From Bacillota bacterium (GTDB taxonomy: Bacteria > Bacillota > Bacilli > Alicyclobacillales > SLC66), in NCBI GenBank assembly GCA_021828865.1, contig JAJZCW010000028.1:1-41080 (forward strand): a stretch of 41,080 bases of DNA. Reading direction: 5' to 3'. Position numbers and translations under genes: made by a program. The notes beneath the pieces are model-generated. The model was given only the letters and a program-made list of their open reading frames with translations. It made no database searches and was not told where the DNA came from. Positions 1 through 8,306 of this stretch are shown here, piece by piece. How positions within the stretch are numbered: position 1 is the first letter of the stretch; the number at the start of each line of letters is the position of its first letter.

Positions 1-16
1 CTGGGGTTATTTTCAA
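1..16 (-). CDS. Possible 5' end of a leftward gene cut by the window edge
   Basis: On the minus strand a GAGGTGA ribosome binding site (22-28) is followed after five bases by a TTG codon at 16-14, which opens a frame reading M-K-I-T-P up to the window edge. Five codons are too few to name a product. The spacing and the quality of the ribosome binding site are the only evidence, so this could be chance. Confidence 0.3.
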
Positions 17-115
17 CAAAATCACCTCGTGGTACTGAATTCATAATGTTATATAACTACATCAGTATTAAATTTTACTGAATAGCTTTTTTGTAAACAA
101 TAACAACATTTTTCA

Positions 116-301
116 CTAACAGAACCTAAATTTATCCCAAAAATAAGGTATTCCCTGCACATCGGCAGTGCTATACCCGGTGAATCGTTCCGCAGCATCA
201 TTCATTTGGAGGATGCAACCATTGACATCGATAATTAGTACGATCTCACCAATAGCAGAAAAAACGTTTTCATAAAAACTTTCACTTATAACAGTTGGCA
301 T
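116..301 (-). pseudogene. Orphan PAS-domain fragment (61 aa)
   Basis: The 61-residue product looks like the first half of a PAS sensor domain: a helix, then the strand-like VLIIDVNGCILQMNDAAERF, then GYS and a D-V-Q-G step, as in PAS domains of sensor kinases, sigma-54 activators and diguanylate cyclases. A full PAS domain is about 100-110 residues, and here the frame stops just after the F-helix region with no output domain. I found no convincing continuation in the other minus-strand frames down to position 1. An AAAGGAAAG element lies about 14 bases upstream of the ATG, which is far for a ribosome binding site. The likeliest reading is the decayed 5' end of a larger PAS protein. A functional single-domain PAS protein is less likely because half of the fold is missing. 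Confidence 0.5.
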
Positions 302-510
302 ATTGATGATGATTCTTTCCTTTCAGCATCAATTAGATAGAACTTTTTATGAGTATATGTAAAATTGGCAAAATAAATCTTAAATGGCTATCCAATTCAT
401 ACTATCTTAGTATACATTTCCACTTTCTTAAAAGGAAGCGTGCTCGTTTCAATTCTTCAATTGTGCACTCAAGTCATGAATAACTAACCGCCAACAAACA
501 GAAATAAAAG

Positions 511-557
511 AAATGCGAAGACTATTCATCTGCTTCAAGCAGCTGTTCTCCGCATTT
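511..557 (-). terminator. Rho-independent terminator after the Gln-rich gene
   Basis: The minus-strand RNA forms an 11-base-pair stem between 547-557 and 511-521, with one G-U pair, followed by a T-rich CTTTTATTT tract. It lies just downstream of the stop of the small gene at 572-763 and fits as its terminator. Confidence 0.7.
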
Positions 558-571
558 CCTAAAAGACAATA

Positions 572-763
572 TTAACCTAGAAGATTAATGTTTTGGCCTT
601 TCCCTGGTTCGACACCATGATCACCGTCACCGTCTGCGGGTTTGCCGGCTTGTGCCGCTTGCTGTTGCTGTGATTGTTGATTTTGCACTTGTTGATTCTG
701 CAATTGTTGATTTTGATACCATGATGCTTGTATGCCGTTGGATTGAATTCCAGAAATGTACAT
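572..763 (-). CDS. Small Gln-rich hypothetical protein
   Basis: I do not recognise this 63-residue protein. It has a short apolar start (MYISGIQSNGIQ), a Gln/Asn-rich middle with repeated QNQQ steps over roughly residues 17-37, and an acidic, glycine-rich tail with DGDGDHG. There is no signal peptide or membrane segment. It is probably real because a full GGAGGAGGT ribosome binding site sits about seven bases before the ATG and a terminator follows. It stands alone, about 100 bases downstream of the GH130 gene. A CATA-N3-TA element just upstream resembles the -10 box used by sporulation sigma-K, so a spore coat or other late sporulation role is possible but speculative. Confidence 0.65.
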   Translation of the reverse strand: MYISGIQSNGIQASWYQNQQLQNQQVQNQQSQQQQAAQAGKPADGDGDHGVEPGKGQNINLLG

Positions 764-786
764 ATAATACCTCCTCCCTAAGTTGC

Positions 787-795
787 TATAGTATG
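787..795 (-). promoter_or_regulatory. CATACTATA, sigma-K-like -10 element
   Basis: On the minus strand this 9-mer matches the CATANNNTA form of the sigma-K -10 box and lies about 24 bases before the start of the Gln-rich gene. The short -35 AC of sigma-K promoters is too weak a signal to verify by eye. It may instead be part of an ordinary promoter or chance. Confidence 0.25.
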
Positions 796-871
796 AAAAG
801 CAAACTTACTAAGTTACATTGTCTCTATGAAACCTGTAGAGAAGCTGGGTATAAGGAAGTCAATGCGTTCA

Positions 872-1885
872 TTACCTGAATTCAACATCATCACTTGGAA
901 CCAATTCCGAATGGTTCTTGATGTAGTAAAGCAGTTCATCAATTTGCGTATAGGCAATAGCCAAATACGTGTCGGCTGCCCCGTAATAGATGGCAATCCG
1001 GCCTGTTTGGGGATCAAAAAGCGTAGCGCACGGGAATAACACATTAGGCACAAACCCTGTCGTTTCATAAGGCATTTCAGGAGTCAGGAGATAATCACGA
1101 GTTCGATAGAGCACCTTCGATGGATAGTCAATATCGAGAACAGCGGCACCCATACTGTAGACCAGACCATTGCAGGTGGTGGTGACTCCGTGGTAAAAAA
1201 GGAGCCATCCTTCGGTGGTTTCTATGGGTACTGCGCCAGCGCCAATTTTCGTATTTTGCCACCATCCAGATCCACCGCTAGTCATCACTCTGCGATGCTT
1301 ACCCCAATAGGTGAGATCGGGACTTTCACTGAGAAAGATATCGCCAAATGGGGTGTGTCCGCTGTCACTGGGGCGGCTTAGCATCACAAAATTGCCATTG
1401 ATCTTTCTTGGGAACAATACGCCATTTCGATTAAACGGAATAAACGGGTTTTCCATTCGCGTAAATGTCCGAAAATCCTTGGTAAATCCAAGTCCAAGCG
1501 ATGCGCCGCCGAAATCGGTGCACCAGATGATGTAATATGTGTCCTCGATCATGACCACCCTGGGATCGTACGCATAAAAAGGCTGATAAGGGGCTCCTTT
1601 TTCATCTGTCCATAGTATCTCAGTATCCTCGATGTCCCAGGAAAGTCCATCCTTACTGGACCCGAGGTGCAATCTCGCTTTACCATCTCTATGGTCGGCA
1701 CGAAAAATCCCCATCCATCCCTCTTCAAAGGAGACGACCGCGCTGTTAAAAATTCTTGCGGTGTGTCTGGTGGGATTCCAACTGATAATGGGATTTCCAT
1801 CGTGCCTCCAAATGACGTCCTGACTGTTTTCAGGCCGATCTTGCCAAGGTATGTTAGGTAATACTGGTCCAATAATCTCCATCAT
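872..1885 (-). CDS. GH130 beta-mannoside phosphorylase (mannooligosaccharide phosphorylase-like)
   Basis: A 337-residue glycoside hydrolase family 130 enzyme, of the usual length. GH130 enzymes are cytoplasmic five-bladed propellers that split beta-mannosides with phosphate to give alpha-mannose-1-phosphate. Visible family hallmarks are ARIFNSAVV in the first blade, YDPRVV with the likely general-acid Asp, VLFPRKINGNFVMLSRPS, WWQNTKIGAGAVP (phosphate-site region) and IYYGAAD near the C terminus. The sequence looks closer to the mannooligosaccharide phosphorylase branch than to the neighbouring mannosylglucose phosphorylase, but beta-1,2-mannan phosphorylases are hard to exclude by eye. The ATG follows a GAGAGGAG ribosome binding site. 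It is the last gene of the operon and would shorten mannooligosaccharides imported by the ABC system. Confidence 0.85.
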   Translation of the reverse strand: MMEIIGPVLPNIPWQDRPENSQDVIWRHDGNPIISWNPTRHTARIFNSAVVSFEEGWMGIFRADHRDGKARLHLGSSKDGLSWDIEDTEILWTDEKGAPYQPFYAYDPRVVMIEDTYYIIWCTDFGGASLGLGFTKDFRTFTRMENPFIPFNRNGVLFPRKINGNFVMLSRPSDSGHTPFGDIFLSESPDLTYWGKHRRVMTSGGSGWWQNTKIGAGAVPIETTEGWLLFYHGVTTTCNGLVYSMGAAVLDIDYPSKVLYRTRDYLLTPEMPYETTGFVPNVLFPCATLFDPQTGRIAIYYGAADTYLAIAYTQIDELLYYIKNHSELVPSDDVEFR

Positions 1886-1911
1886 TCATTCTCCTCTCTC
1901 ACTATAGCGAT

Positions 1912-3099
1912 TTAATGCGATTGTTGAATTGTCCGGTTGCGCTGAATCAGCTCCATTCGTTGCTGCACACTGACAGCCGATCGCAATCCGTCTTCCGGCG
2001 TATGAAGCACATAATCAAGCAACTGGGCGACACTGGTCGTGGCCACATGGGTACGGGTGTCAGAAGAGGCATAATAAAGGTAAACATCGCCGTTTTCATG
2101 CGCAATCCAGCCGTTACTAAAGACCACGTTCGAGACATCGCCTATTCTTTCGATGCCTTCCGGCGCGAGAAAGTAACCCCCAGGTTTTGCAATCACCTTG
2201 GTGGGATCCTGCAAATCGGTCAAAAACACGTAAAGTACATACCGCAGTCCAGCAGCTGTATTACGAACACCGTGAGCGAGTTGTAGCCAACCTTTGTCAG
2301 TTTTGATTGGGGCTGGGCCCATGCCGTTTTTTGACTCTTTGATCGTGTGATAGATCCGATCATCGATAATTTGCTCATTGGAAATCAGCGCCGGTTCCAT
2401 CGACGCTGAGAGACCAAAGCCGATGCCACCGCCACTACCTGCATCAATAAATCCATCTTGCGGTCTCGTATAAAAAGCGTATTTGCCTCTGATCAACTCC
2501 GGATGAAGCACGACATTTCGCTGCTGAGGTGACTTCGTTTGCAGATCGGGAAGTCTTTCCCACTTTTTCAGGTCGTGGGTGCGAACAATGCCACACTGGG
2601 CAATAGCGGCTGACTGGTCACTAGGAGGGGCGGAGGGATCTCGGCGTTCCGTGCAGAAGAGACCATAAATCCAACCGTCCTCATGTTGCACGAGCCGCAT
2701 ATCGTAGACATTGGTATCAGGAGTTTGGGTTTCAGGTATGGCAAGCGGTTCGTCCCAATAACGAAAGTTGTCAATGCCAGAACTACTCTCGGCAATCGCA
2801 AAAAAGGATTTTCTGTCTGCTCCCTCTACTCTTGCGACGAGATAGTATTTCTCGTTAAAAAAAATAGCACCTGCGTTAAATGCAGCATTGACAGAGAGTC
2901 GCTCCATAAAAAATGGATTGGTGACTGGATTGAAATCATAGCGCCAGGTGAGGGGGATGTGCTCACTAGTCAAAACAGGATGTTCATAGCGGGTAAACCA
3001 GCCATGCGATTGGAATACTGGCTTGTTTTTTTGCTGAATAAGGTGTTCGTGTTGTGTTTCGATGATTTTTTTTCGCTCTGTAAACAATGATGAATTCAT
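1912..3099 (-). CDS. GH130 4-O-beta-D-mannosyl-D-glucose phosphorylase
   Basis: A GH130 subfamily 1-type enzyme of 395 residues. Known members phosphorolyse beta-1,4-mannosyl-glucose to mannose-1-phosphate and glucose. Typical motifs are RYEHPVLT, the strand [20 protein letters not shown] with [17 protein letters not shown] with the candidate catalytic Asp, [14 protein letters not shown], and [14 protein letters not shown] followed by HGVR. The frame is open upstream to 3237, but the start used here is the ATG at 3099. It overlaps the TGA of the epimerase gene as ATGA, has a TGGAGG ribosome binding site, and gives the N terminus expected for the family. The direct coupling to a 2-epimerase gene is the known arrangement of the mannobiose to mannosylglucose to mannose-1-phosphate route. 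Confidence 0.9.
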   Translation of the reverse strand: MNSSLFTERKKIIETQHEHLIQQKNKPVFQSHGWFTRYEHPVLTSEHIPLTWRYDFNPVTNPFFMERLSVNAAFNAGAIFFNEKYYLVARVEGADRKSFFAIAESSSGIDNFRYWDEPLAIPETQTPDTNVYDMRLVQHEDGWIYGLFCTERRDPSAPPSDQSAAIAQCGIVRTHDLKKWERLPDLQTKSPQQRNVVLHPELIRGKYAFYTRPQDGFIDAGSGGGIGFGLSASMEPALISNEQIIDDRIYHTIKESKNGMGPAPIKTDKGWLQLAHGVRNTAAGLRYVLYVFLTDLQDPTKVIAKPGGYFLAPEGIERIGDVSNVVFSNGWIAHENGDVYLYYASSDTRTHVATTSVAQLLDYVLHTPEDGLRSAVSVQQRMELIQRNRTIQQSH

Positions 3100-4325
3100 G
3101 CGTTCGATTCCTCCAGATGGGCAAGTCGTTCCCACACTTCCATACATGCTCTCGTATTGTGATAAGGACACTTCCAAGGTTCTACGATAGGTTTTTCTAC
3201 ATTTGGTGTGCCATCTCGCGCTACTTGCCAGTACCAATCTCCGTATTCTTTTGCGATTATGAAGTGTTCAATAAAAGACCAGATGGTCTCTGCCATCGCT
3301 AAATATTTAGAATCGCCGGTGATCTGATAAGCATTGACGCAGCCCACGACTGCTTCCGCCTGTGGCCACCAGTCTTTATGATCGTCAATGATGGTAGTGC
3401 CTCTTCCTTCATTGAATAGTCCACCGTCCTGATCCCATCCTTCCGCCAGGACCGAGTCCACCATCTGGACAGCTGTTTTTTGAAAAAGCGGTAGGCGCAC
3501 CTGATCGTGAATCACCTCTGCTGCTTCCGTCATCAACCAAGACCCTTCAATGTCGTGACCATAAGAGACGACATCACTTTGTTTTGACCAATCAGCGGCG
3601 AAAAACAAGTCGTAATGATGGGTTTCCTGATTTAAGATTCGCGAAGAGATAATATCCAGAAGTTGTTGTATGGATAGTTTTAATGTGGGATTTGGCCAGA
3701 CGCGATACAACTGCGTATAGGCCTCCAACAGGTGGATATGGGTATTCATTGACTTACTTTCTTGTTCGTTCGCACGATGTCCTTTAGGATCCAACAAATC
3801 ATCGTTCGATTTCGCCCAGGCTCGGTTGAATGATTCAAAATAACCACCATCGATGGGGTCAAAAGCATGTCGTTCAATCAACTGAAACGTCAATTGTGCG
3901 AATAACAAAGCTTCTTGATGACCAGTGGCCTGATAGTATTGTGCAAGCCCGTAGATTGCAAAAGCCTGGGCATAGACATGCTTTAGGTCGTTAGAACGTA
4001 CATTGTTTGCTCCGATATCCCAATAAAACCCAAGGTATTCGGTATCCCAGAAGTGCAGGATAAAATTCTGGTACAAATGTTCCAACCGTTCCCTGTATGC
4101 TTCTGAGGAGTCAAATTCTTTTACATAGGCTCGGGAATAGGTCCAAAGTATCCTCGCAGCGAGAATGCTTCCACGGTAAGCCTGGTGATGGATGTTGCCG
4201 CGCGAATCGATTTCCCCATGAAAACTCCCGTCAGGTAACAGGACGTGATGATACCAGAAATTCAGGATTCGATGCCCCTCCTGATAGGCTTTATTGCCGA
4301 GCGCGGTCGAGACACTATTTAACAC
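3096..4325 (-). CDS. Cellobiose/mannobiose 2-epimerase (AGE family)
   Basis: A 409-residue cytoplasmic (alpha/alpha)6-barrel enzyme of the N-acylglucosamine 2-epimerase family, of normal length for cellobiose 2-epimerases. It would convert the reducing-end glucose or mannose of beta-1,4 disaccharides at C2. Motifs include [26 protein letters not shown] with His257, [12 protein letters not shown], and [15 protein letters not shown] with His389. These two histidines match the acid/base pair of the family. The start is a GTG behind a GAGAAGGTG ribosome binding site, 27 bases after the permease gene. The stop overlaps the start of the mannosylglucose phosphorylase, which strongly suggests mannobiose as the main substrate, although cellobiose use cannot be excluded. 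Confidence 0.92.
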   Translation of the reverse strand: MLNSVSTALGNKAYQEGHRILNFWYHHVLLPDGSFHGEIDSRGNIHHQAYRGSILAARILWTYSRAYVKEFDSSEAYRERLEHLYQNFILHFWDTEYLGFYWDIGANNVRSNDLKHVYAQAFAIYGLAQYYQATGHQEALLFAQLTFQLIERHAFDPIDGGYFESFNRAWAKSNDDLLDPKGHRANEQESKSMNTHIHLLEAYTQLYRVWPNPTLKLSIQQLLDIISSRILNQETHHYDLFFAADWSKQSDVVSYGHDIEGSWLMTEAAEVIHDQVRLPLFQKTAVQMVDSVLAEGWDQDGGLFNEGRGTTIIDDHKDWWPQAEAVVGCVNAYQITGDSKYLAMAETIWSFIEHFIIAKEYGDWYWQVARDGTPNVEKPIVEPWKCPYHNTRACMEVWERLAHLEESNA

Positions 4326-4352
4326 AAAAACACCTTCTCGTTTTCCAGGATG

Positions 4353-5189
4353 TTATTCTTTAACGGAGCCATTCACGATACCGGCAAAAATAAACCGTTG
4401 TAAGAATAGATACAGTAGCACCATAGGAATGGCAATAATGATCGATGCCGCAAGAATCAGGTTCCATTGAGCTGAAAATGGCCCCTCAAAACGAAGCAGC
4501 GCAGTGGATACGACACCAAGGTTGGTAGATGGCATGTACAGGTAGGGGCTGTACAGATCACCATAGATGGCGATCACTTTTAAGATGGTGACAGTTGCAC
4601 TTGCCGGTAACATTAAAGGGAAGATGATCGACCGGTAGATGCGGAAATACGAGGCACCGTCCAGCATCGCACTTTCATCAAGTGAAACGGGGATGCGATT
4701 GATAAATTGCATGTAAATATAAATCTGGACCACATCAGTCCCCAAATAAAGCAGTACCAGCGCGTATGGCGTGTCAAATAATCCTAAAGTATGAATAACC
4801 CCGAAAATAGCCACCTGTGTGGTGATAGTCGGGATAAACATCACGACCAGATACCCGGCCATGATGATTTTTTTCAGGCGGAATTGGAAACGTCCCAGCA
4901 CATAGGCCACCATGGTACCCAAAATGATGTTACCCGCGACAGAAAGGATGATGATGAAAGCAGTGTTGAGAAAAGCGGATCCCAGTCCACCTGCATTCCA
5001 GGCGGTAATGTAATTGGACCAGTCTAAATGTTTCGGTACCTGAAGGATCCCCGTATTATTAAACGCCTGATTACTTTTGAGCGAGTTGATTAGCGCAATC
5101 CACATGGGGAAGACCACAATCAGTGAACCGATGATTAAAGACCCATATTTAAGAATGGCCCATATCGCGTTTTTCCATTTATCATTCAT
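4353..5189 (-). CDS. Sugar ABC transporter permease, MalG type
   Basis: A 278-residue inner-membrane permease of the carbohydrate-uptake CUT1 family with about six membrane segments. The first spans residues 13-33. The ATPase-docking EAA loop lies around residues 165-190 and reads ESAMLDGASYFRIYRSIIFP. The protein ends with a MalG-like tail (FAGIVNGSVKE). Its ATG overlaps the stop of the upstream permease as ATGA, so the two are probably translated together as a heterodimer. No ATP-binding subunit is encoded anywhere in this locus, so a shared MsmX/MalK-type ATPase from elsewhere is inferred. Confidence 0.93.
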   Translation of the reverse strand: MNDKWKNAIWAILKYGSLIIGSLIVVFPMWIALINSLKSNQAFNNTGILQVPKHLDWSNYITAWNAGGLGSAFLNTAFIIILSVAGNIILGTMVAYVLGRFQFRLKKIIMAGYLVVMFIPTITTQVAIFGVIHTLGLFDTPYALVLLYLGTDVVQIYIYMQFINRIPVSLDESAMLDGASYFRIYRSIIFPLMLPASATVTILKVIAIYGDLYSPYLYMPSTNLGVVSTALLRFEGPFSAQWNLILAASIIIAIPMVLLYLFLQRFIFAGIVNGSVKE

Positions 5190-6061
5190 ACGACATCCCT
5201 TCCTCCGCCCAGCAATTTCTGCTGAATAAAGATCACCACGCCAACAAGGACCAATAATACAACTGCCATGGCAGAAGCCAACCCGTAATTGCCAAAGGTA
5301 AATGCGACGTTCATAGTATTGGTGAGAAATGTTGCCGTGGGTGGTGAGGCATTGGTCATAATAAATGGAATGTTAAATGCTTCAAGGGCGCCTGATATGG
5401 TGAGCAAAAGGTTGATCTGAATGATCCCTTTGATATTGGGGATAGTGATGTAGATCAGTGTTTTCCATTTGTTGGCACCGTCAATTTTGGCAGCTTCATA
5501 CATCTCTTGAGGAACTGACTGTAATGCAGCCAAATAAATCACCATGTTGAATCCGAAATATTCCCACATGGACACAAATGCTAGCGACCAGTTTACGATA
5601 GAATCATTGCCGATCCAGTCCTGCTGTAATGAACCAAGTCCCATGTGTTGAAGGAGCAGGTTCAGTGCTCCTGTGTCCAGGTATATAAACTTGAAAATGA
5701 ACACAATCGCTACTGCGTTCAGTATATAGGGGGTGAATAACACTGAACGGAAGAAATTTTTTGCCTTTATTTTAGAGTTCAGAATAATGGCGAAATAGAG
5801 TGCGATAATATTTTGAATGATACCGCAAACCAAATAACTGAAATTGTGACCAAATGCGCCAAATAGTCCTGGATTAGTGAAGATGGATTTATAGTTGCTA
5901 AGACCTACCCAGGGATAGTTATTGCTTAGTCCATCCCATGAGGTAAAGCTATAGTAGATCAACTTCACTGCAGGATAAAATGAAAAGGTGATGAGTAGCG
6001 CCAAGGGGATAGCCAAAAAGCTGAAAATCAATAGTTTTTTTTGGGTATTATAGCTGAGCAA
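5186..6061 (-). CDS. Sugar ABC transporter permease, MalF type
   Basis: A 291-residue CUT1 permease with six predicted membrane segments, beginning with LLIFSFLAIPLALLITF. The EAA loop is visible as MYEAAKIDGANKWKTLIYIT. The start codon is a TTG preceded by AGAAGGTGA. It lies about 100 bases downstream of the binding-protein gene, and that gap contains a strong hairpin that probably lowers permease expression relative to the binding protein. It pairs with the MalG-type permease encoded next. Confidence 0.93.
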   Translation of the reverse strand: MLSYNTQKKLLIFSFLAIPLALLITFSFYPAVKLIYYSFTSWDGLSNNYPWVGLSNYKSIFTNPGLFGAFGHNFSYLVCGIIQNIIALYFAIILNSKIKAKNFFRSVLFTPYILNAVAIVFIFKFIYLDTGALNLLLQHMGLGSLQQDWIGNDSIVNWSLAFVSMWEYFGFNMVIYLAALQSVPQEMYEAAKIDGANKWKTLIYITIPNIKGIIQINLLLTISGALEAFNIPFIMTNASPPTATFLTNTMNVAFTFGNYGLASAMAVVLLVLVGVVIFIQQKLLGGGRDVV

Positions 6062-6103
6062 AAATATTCACCTTCTCATTGGATAAGTGGTAGGTGAAGA
6101 AAA

Positions 6104-6141
6104 CATCATGCCGCATGGAAACAGTTTCATGCGGCATGATG
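6104..6141 (-). terminator. Intercistronic hairpin between binding protein and permeases
   Basis: A perfect 14-base inverted repeat (6104-6117 with 6128-6141, unit CATCATGCCGCATG) with a further AAAC/GTTT extension around the loop. On the minus strand it is followed by TTTTCTT. It sits inside the operon, 17 bases after the binding-protein stop. It could be a leaky terminator or a 3' RNA-stabilising stem. Either would explain more binding protein than permease. Confidence 0.75.
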
Positions 6142-6157
6142 CGTATTGCGATAGGGA

Positions 6158-7432
6158 TCAGTTGCCGATCAAGGATTTTGCGTTGGCCCAAGCCTGGTTC
6201 ATTTGATTTAATGCACTTGAAAAATTGCTGGCTGTCAAAACGGTTTGAACTGCACCGCCGCCAGTGAGATCCAATTGTGCACCATTGCTGATTTTGGTCC
6301 ATTGTGCAGATTGAGGCAGACCTTCTATCACTTTGGAGGCCTGTTTTTCAAATTGGATTAATTGAGGAACGCCGGATTTTTGAGATTTCAGAGTAGGAAT
6401 ACCACCAGCGTAGTTGGCATAACCGGACTGGGTCACTTCCCATTTTACGAACGCTTCTGCAGTGGGAATGTGCTTACTGTGCTTGTTGACCGCCAAGAAC
6501 CAGTCTGGTGTCAAGATAGCGATGTTTTTACCGTTGTTGGAAGCCGGGAACGGGAAAAATCCAACGTCTTTACTTGGTATACCATCCGCGATGACTTGAG
6601 GAACCGCCCAGTTGCCGAGGAACATCATGGCGTATTTGCCTTTTGCCATCATGGTCTTTGAATTCGCCCAGTTGGTGTTCTTGAAATCAGGTTCCGCATA
6701 TCCTTTGTTGACGATGGTGCGAGCAACGTTCAAGGACTTACCCATTGGAGTGTTGGGGGAAAATGGTGTATTGGATGAGACCATCGTATTCAGGTAGTTT
6801 GCATTTTGAGAGATAAGGTCTGGCAGGACATCGGTCCAGTATTGCAGTGGCCATTTATCCGTGTAGTTAAGGGCGATAGGTGTAATACCCGCTTTTTTTA
6901 GTAAGGCGCAATCCTGATAAAACTGAGATAAAGTGGTTGGTGTCGACTTGATTCCCGCTTTTTTAAATGCCAGTTTATTGTAGACAATGCCATTGACATC
7001 TCCAAACGTAGCGATCCCATAGACCTTTCCTTGATACGCTTCGAAATTGTTGAAATACAATTTATTACCCAGTCCCAGATTATTCAGAGGGGCGAAAAAA
7101 TTTGGCAATTCTTGCGGAGTGATAGTCGGGAGAATCATCATGACGTCCGGATAAACGCCGCCGTTCATTTGTACCTGGACGGTATTGTTATCGACAAAGG
7201 TTTCCCATTTCACTTTGGTACCAGGATAAAGTTTCTCAAATTCCTTGGAATACTGGTTGAGCATGCCGTTGGCCTGCATATCCGTGCGATTGGTGAGCAC
7301 GGTAATGGTGCCGGTGATATTGCTGGTTTTTTTTGTTTTTGCCATGGTGGGAACTGCAGTGGAGGCTAGTCCTCCGAGTAGTAAGGCTGATGCCAATCCT
7401 GCAGTAGAAACGGTAATTGTCCATTTCTTCAT
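6158..7432 (-). CDS. Extracellular sugar-binding protein of the ABC importer
   Basis: A 424-residue type 1 solute-binding protein of the CUT1 class. It has a 30-odd residue signal peptide (MKKWTITVSTAGLASALLLG, ending near TMA) and the usual start of the mature lobe, GTITVLTNRTD, followed by EFEKLYPGTKVKWE. Later motifs are YGIATFGDVNGIVYNKLAFKKAG and MMAKGKYAMMFLGNWAVPQV. It should capture the oligosaccharide outside the cell and deliver it to the two permeases. There is no lipobox cysteine: the first Cys is in the mature domain (FYQDC), so it appears to be released by ordinary signal peptidase instead of lipid-anchored, unusual for a Gram-positive importer. The ATG follows a GGGAGGA ribosome binding site. 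Confidence 0.9.
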   Translation of the reverse strand: MKKWTITVSTAGLASALLLGGLASTAVPTMAKTKKTSNITGTITVLTNRTDMQANGMLNQYSKEFEKLYPGTKVKWETFVDNNTVQVQMNGGVYPDVMMILPTITPQELPNFFAPLNNLGLGNKLYFNNFEAYQGKVYGIATFGDVNGIVYNKLAFKKAGIKSTPTTLSQFYQDCALLKKAGITPIALNYTDKWPLQYWTDVLPDLISQNANYLNTMVSSNTPFSPNTPMGKSLNVARTIVNKGYAEPDFKNTNWANSKTMMAKGKYAMMFLGNWAVPQVIADGIPSKDVGFFPFPASNNGKNIAILTPDWFLAVNKHSKHIPTAEAFVKWEVTQSGYANYAGGIPTLKSQKSGVPQLIQFEKQASKVIEGLPQSAQWTKISNGAQLDLTGGGAVQTVLTASNFSSALNQMNQAWANAKSLIGN

Positions 7433-7463
7433 TACAATTTTCCTCCCTTTGATGACGCATGAA

Positions 7464-7478
7464 TTGTAAACGTATACA
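7464..7478. promoter_or_regulatory. cre / LacI-family operator at the sugar operon promoter
   Basis: TTGTAAACGTATACA fits the catabolite-response consensus WTGNAANCGNWNNCW at every position and is a near palindrome around CG. It lies immediately downstream of the predicted -10 of the sugar operon, so a bound repressor would block transcription. The binder could be CcpA or the LacI-family protein encoded at 8373-9464. Confidence 0.65.
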
Positions 7479-7505
7479 GCATATCTCGTTTCGTTTGTTT
7501 GTCTA
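7478..7505 (-). promoter_or_regulatory. Predicted sigma-A promoter of the sugar operon
   Basis: On the minus strand, TAGACA (7500-7505) and TATGCT (7478-7483) are separated by 16 bases, about 45 bases before the binding-protein start. The match is moderate, but the position next to the operator and the lack of a better candidate support it. Confidence 0.45.
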
Positions 7506-7545
7506 TGTCCGAAAAGCGTTTTTATGGTATTATGCTAACTTTAGT

Positions 7546-8235
7546 TCATAATTTGGCTAACCTATACACTTTTGGAGTCATTCCGACTGTTTTCTTAAAC
7601 AGTTTTGTGAAGTAGACGGGGTCTGGATAACCAACCAACTCGCCGATTTCATAGGTTTTAAGGTGCCAATCTTCACGGAGCATCTGTTTTGCCCGGTCAA
7701 TCCGCAACCTGGTGATGTAATCTGTAAGGGTTTCTCCAGTTTCCCGCTTGAAAATGCGGCTAAGATAATTAGGACTTAGATGTACTGCTTGAGCAAGTTC
7801 TGAAGTACTCCATGCTTTTGGGAAATGATCGTCAATCATGCTTTTTACCTTTTGGCTGATAAAAGCGGTGTTGGTGTCGTAAACGGTTGCAATATCCCGC
7901 GTCATTACGTCTTGCAAAGTGGTGGATACCACCCCGAATACAGTACCAACAGATTGGCGGGCGAGTAGCTTAAACCAGGCTTGTTCTCCCCAGTAAAGGG
8001 CGTCTAATTCCTGATAAACTGATTTACTTGTGATGGACACGCCATTCATTAGTGCGCAGATGATTTCCGATATGATCTGCTTTGATGCTTTGTTTTCGGA
8101 GAGATCATCCTGGAGGTCGCGCAGTTGAGAGATCATCGACTCGGAGTCTTGTTTCTCCAGGGATAATCTGATTAGTTTGAGGTGATGAATGTAATATTTT
8201 TTGTCTGCGGTGATCTTTTGAAGCTGAACACTCAT
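7546..8235 (-). CDS. AraC-family regulator, YesN-like but without a receiver domain
   Basis: A 229-residue DNA-binding regulator. The last 100 residues are a typical AraC double helix-turn-helix: WSTSELAQAVHLSPNYLSRIFKRETGETLTDYI, and then RAKQMLREDWHLKTYEIGELVGYPDPVYFTKLFKKTVGMTPKVYR (both quoted in parts of the 130-228 region). The first 120 residues are helical and resemble the linker of YesN-type response regulators. No phospho-acceptor receiver domain precedes it, and there is no adjacent histidine kinase. It sits between the sugar operon and the lacI-type gene on the same strand, so control of the sugar operon is likely. It may act without phosphorylation or through direct ligand sensing (inference). 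Confidence 0.85.
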   Translation of the reverse strand: MSVQLQKITADKKYYIHHLKLIRLSLEKQDSESMISQLRDLQDDLSENKASKQIISEIICALMNGVSITSKSVYQELDALYWGEQAWFKLLARQSVGTVFGVVSTTLQDVMTRDIATVYDTNTAFISQKVKSMIDDHFPKAWSTSELAQAVHLSPNYLSRIFKRETGETLTDYITRLRIDRAKQMLREDWHLKTYEIGELVGYPDPVYFTKLFKKTVGMTPKVYRLAKL

Positions 8236-8306
8236 AGGGATTCGCCTCTTATATTAGCGTCTATAAAACTAAAATTAGGATAACATTATATATGGTTTGT
8301 TACAAT

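Noticed and set aside
3100..3237. Upstream extension of the mannosylglucose phosphorylase frame
   Set aside because: It lies inside the epimerase gene, has no family resemblance, and the ATG at 3099 has a ribosome binding site and ATGA coupling.
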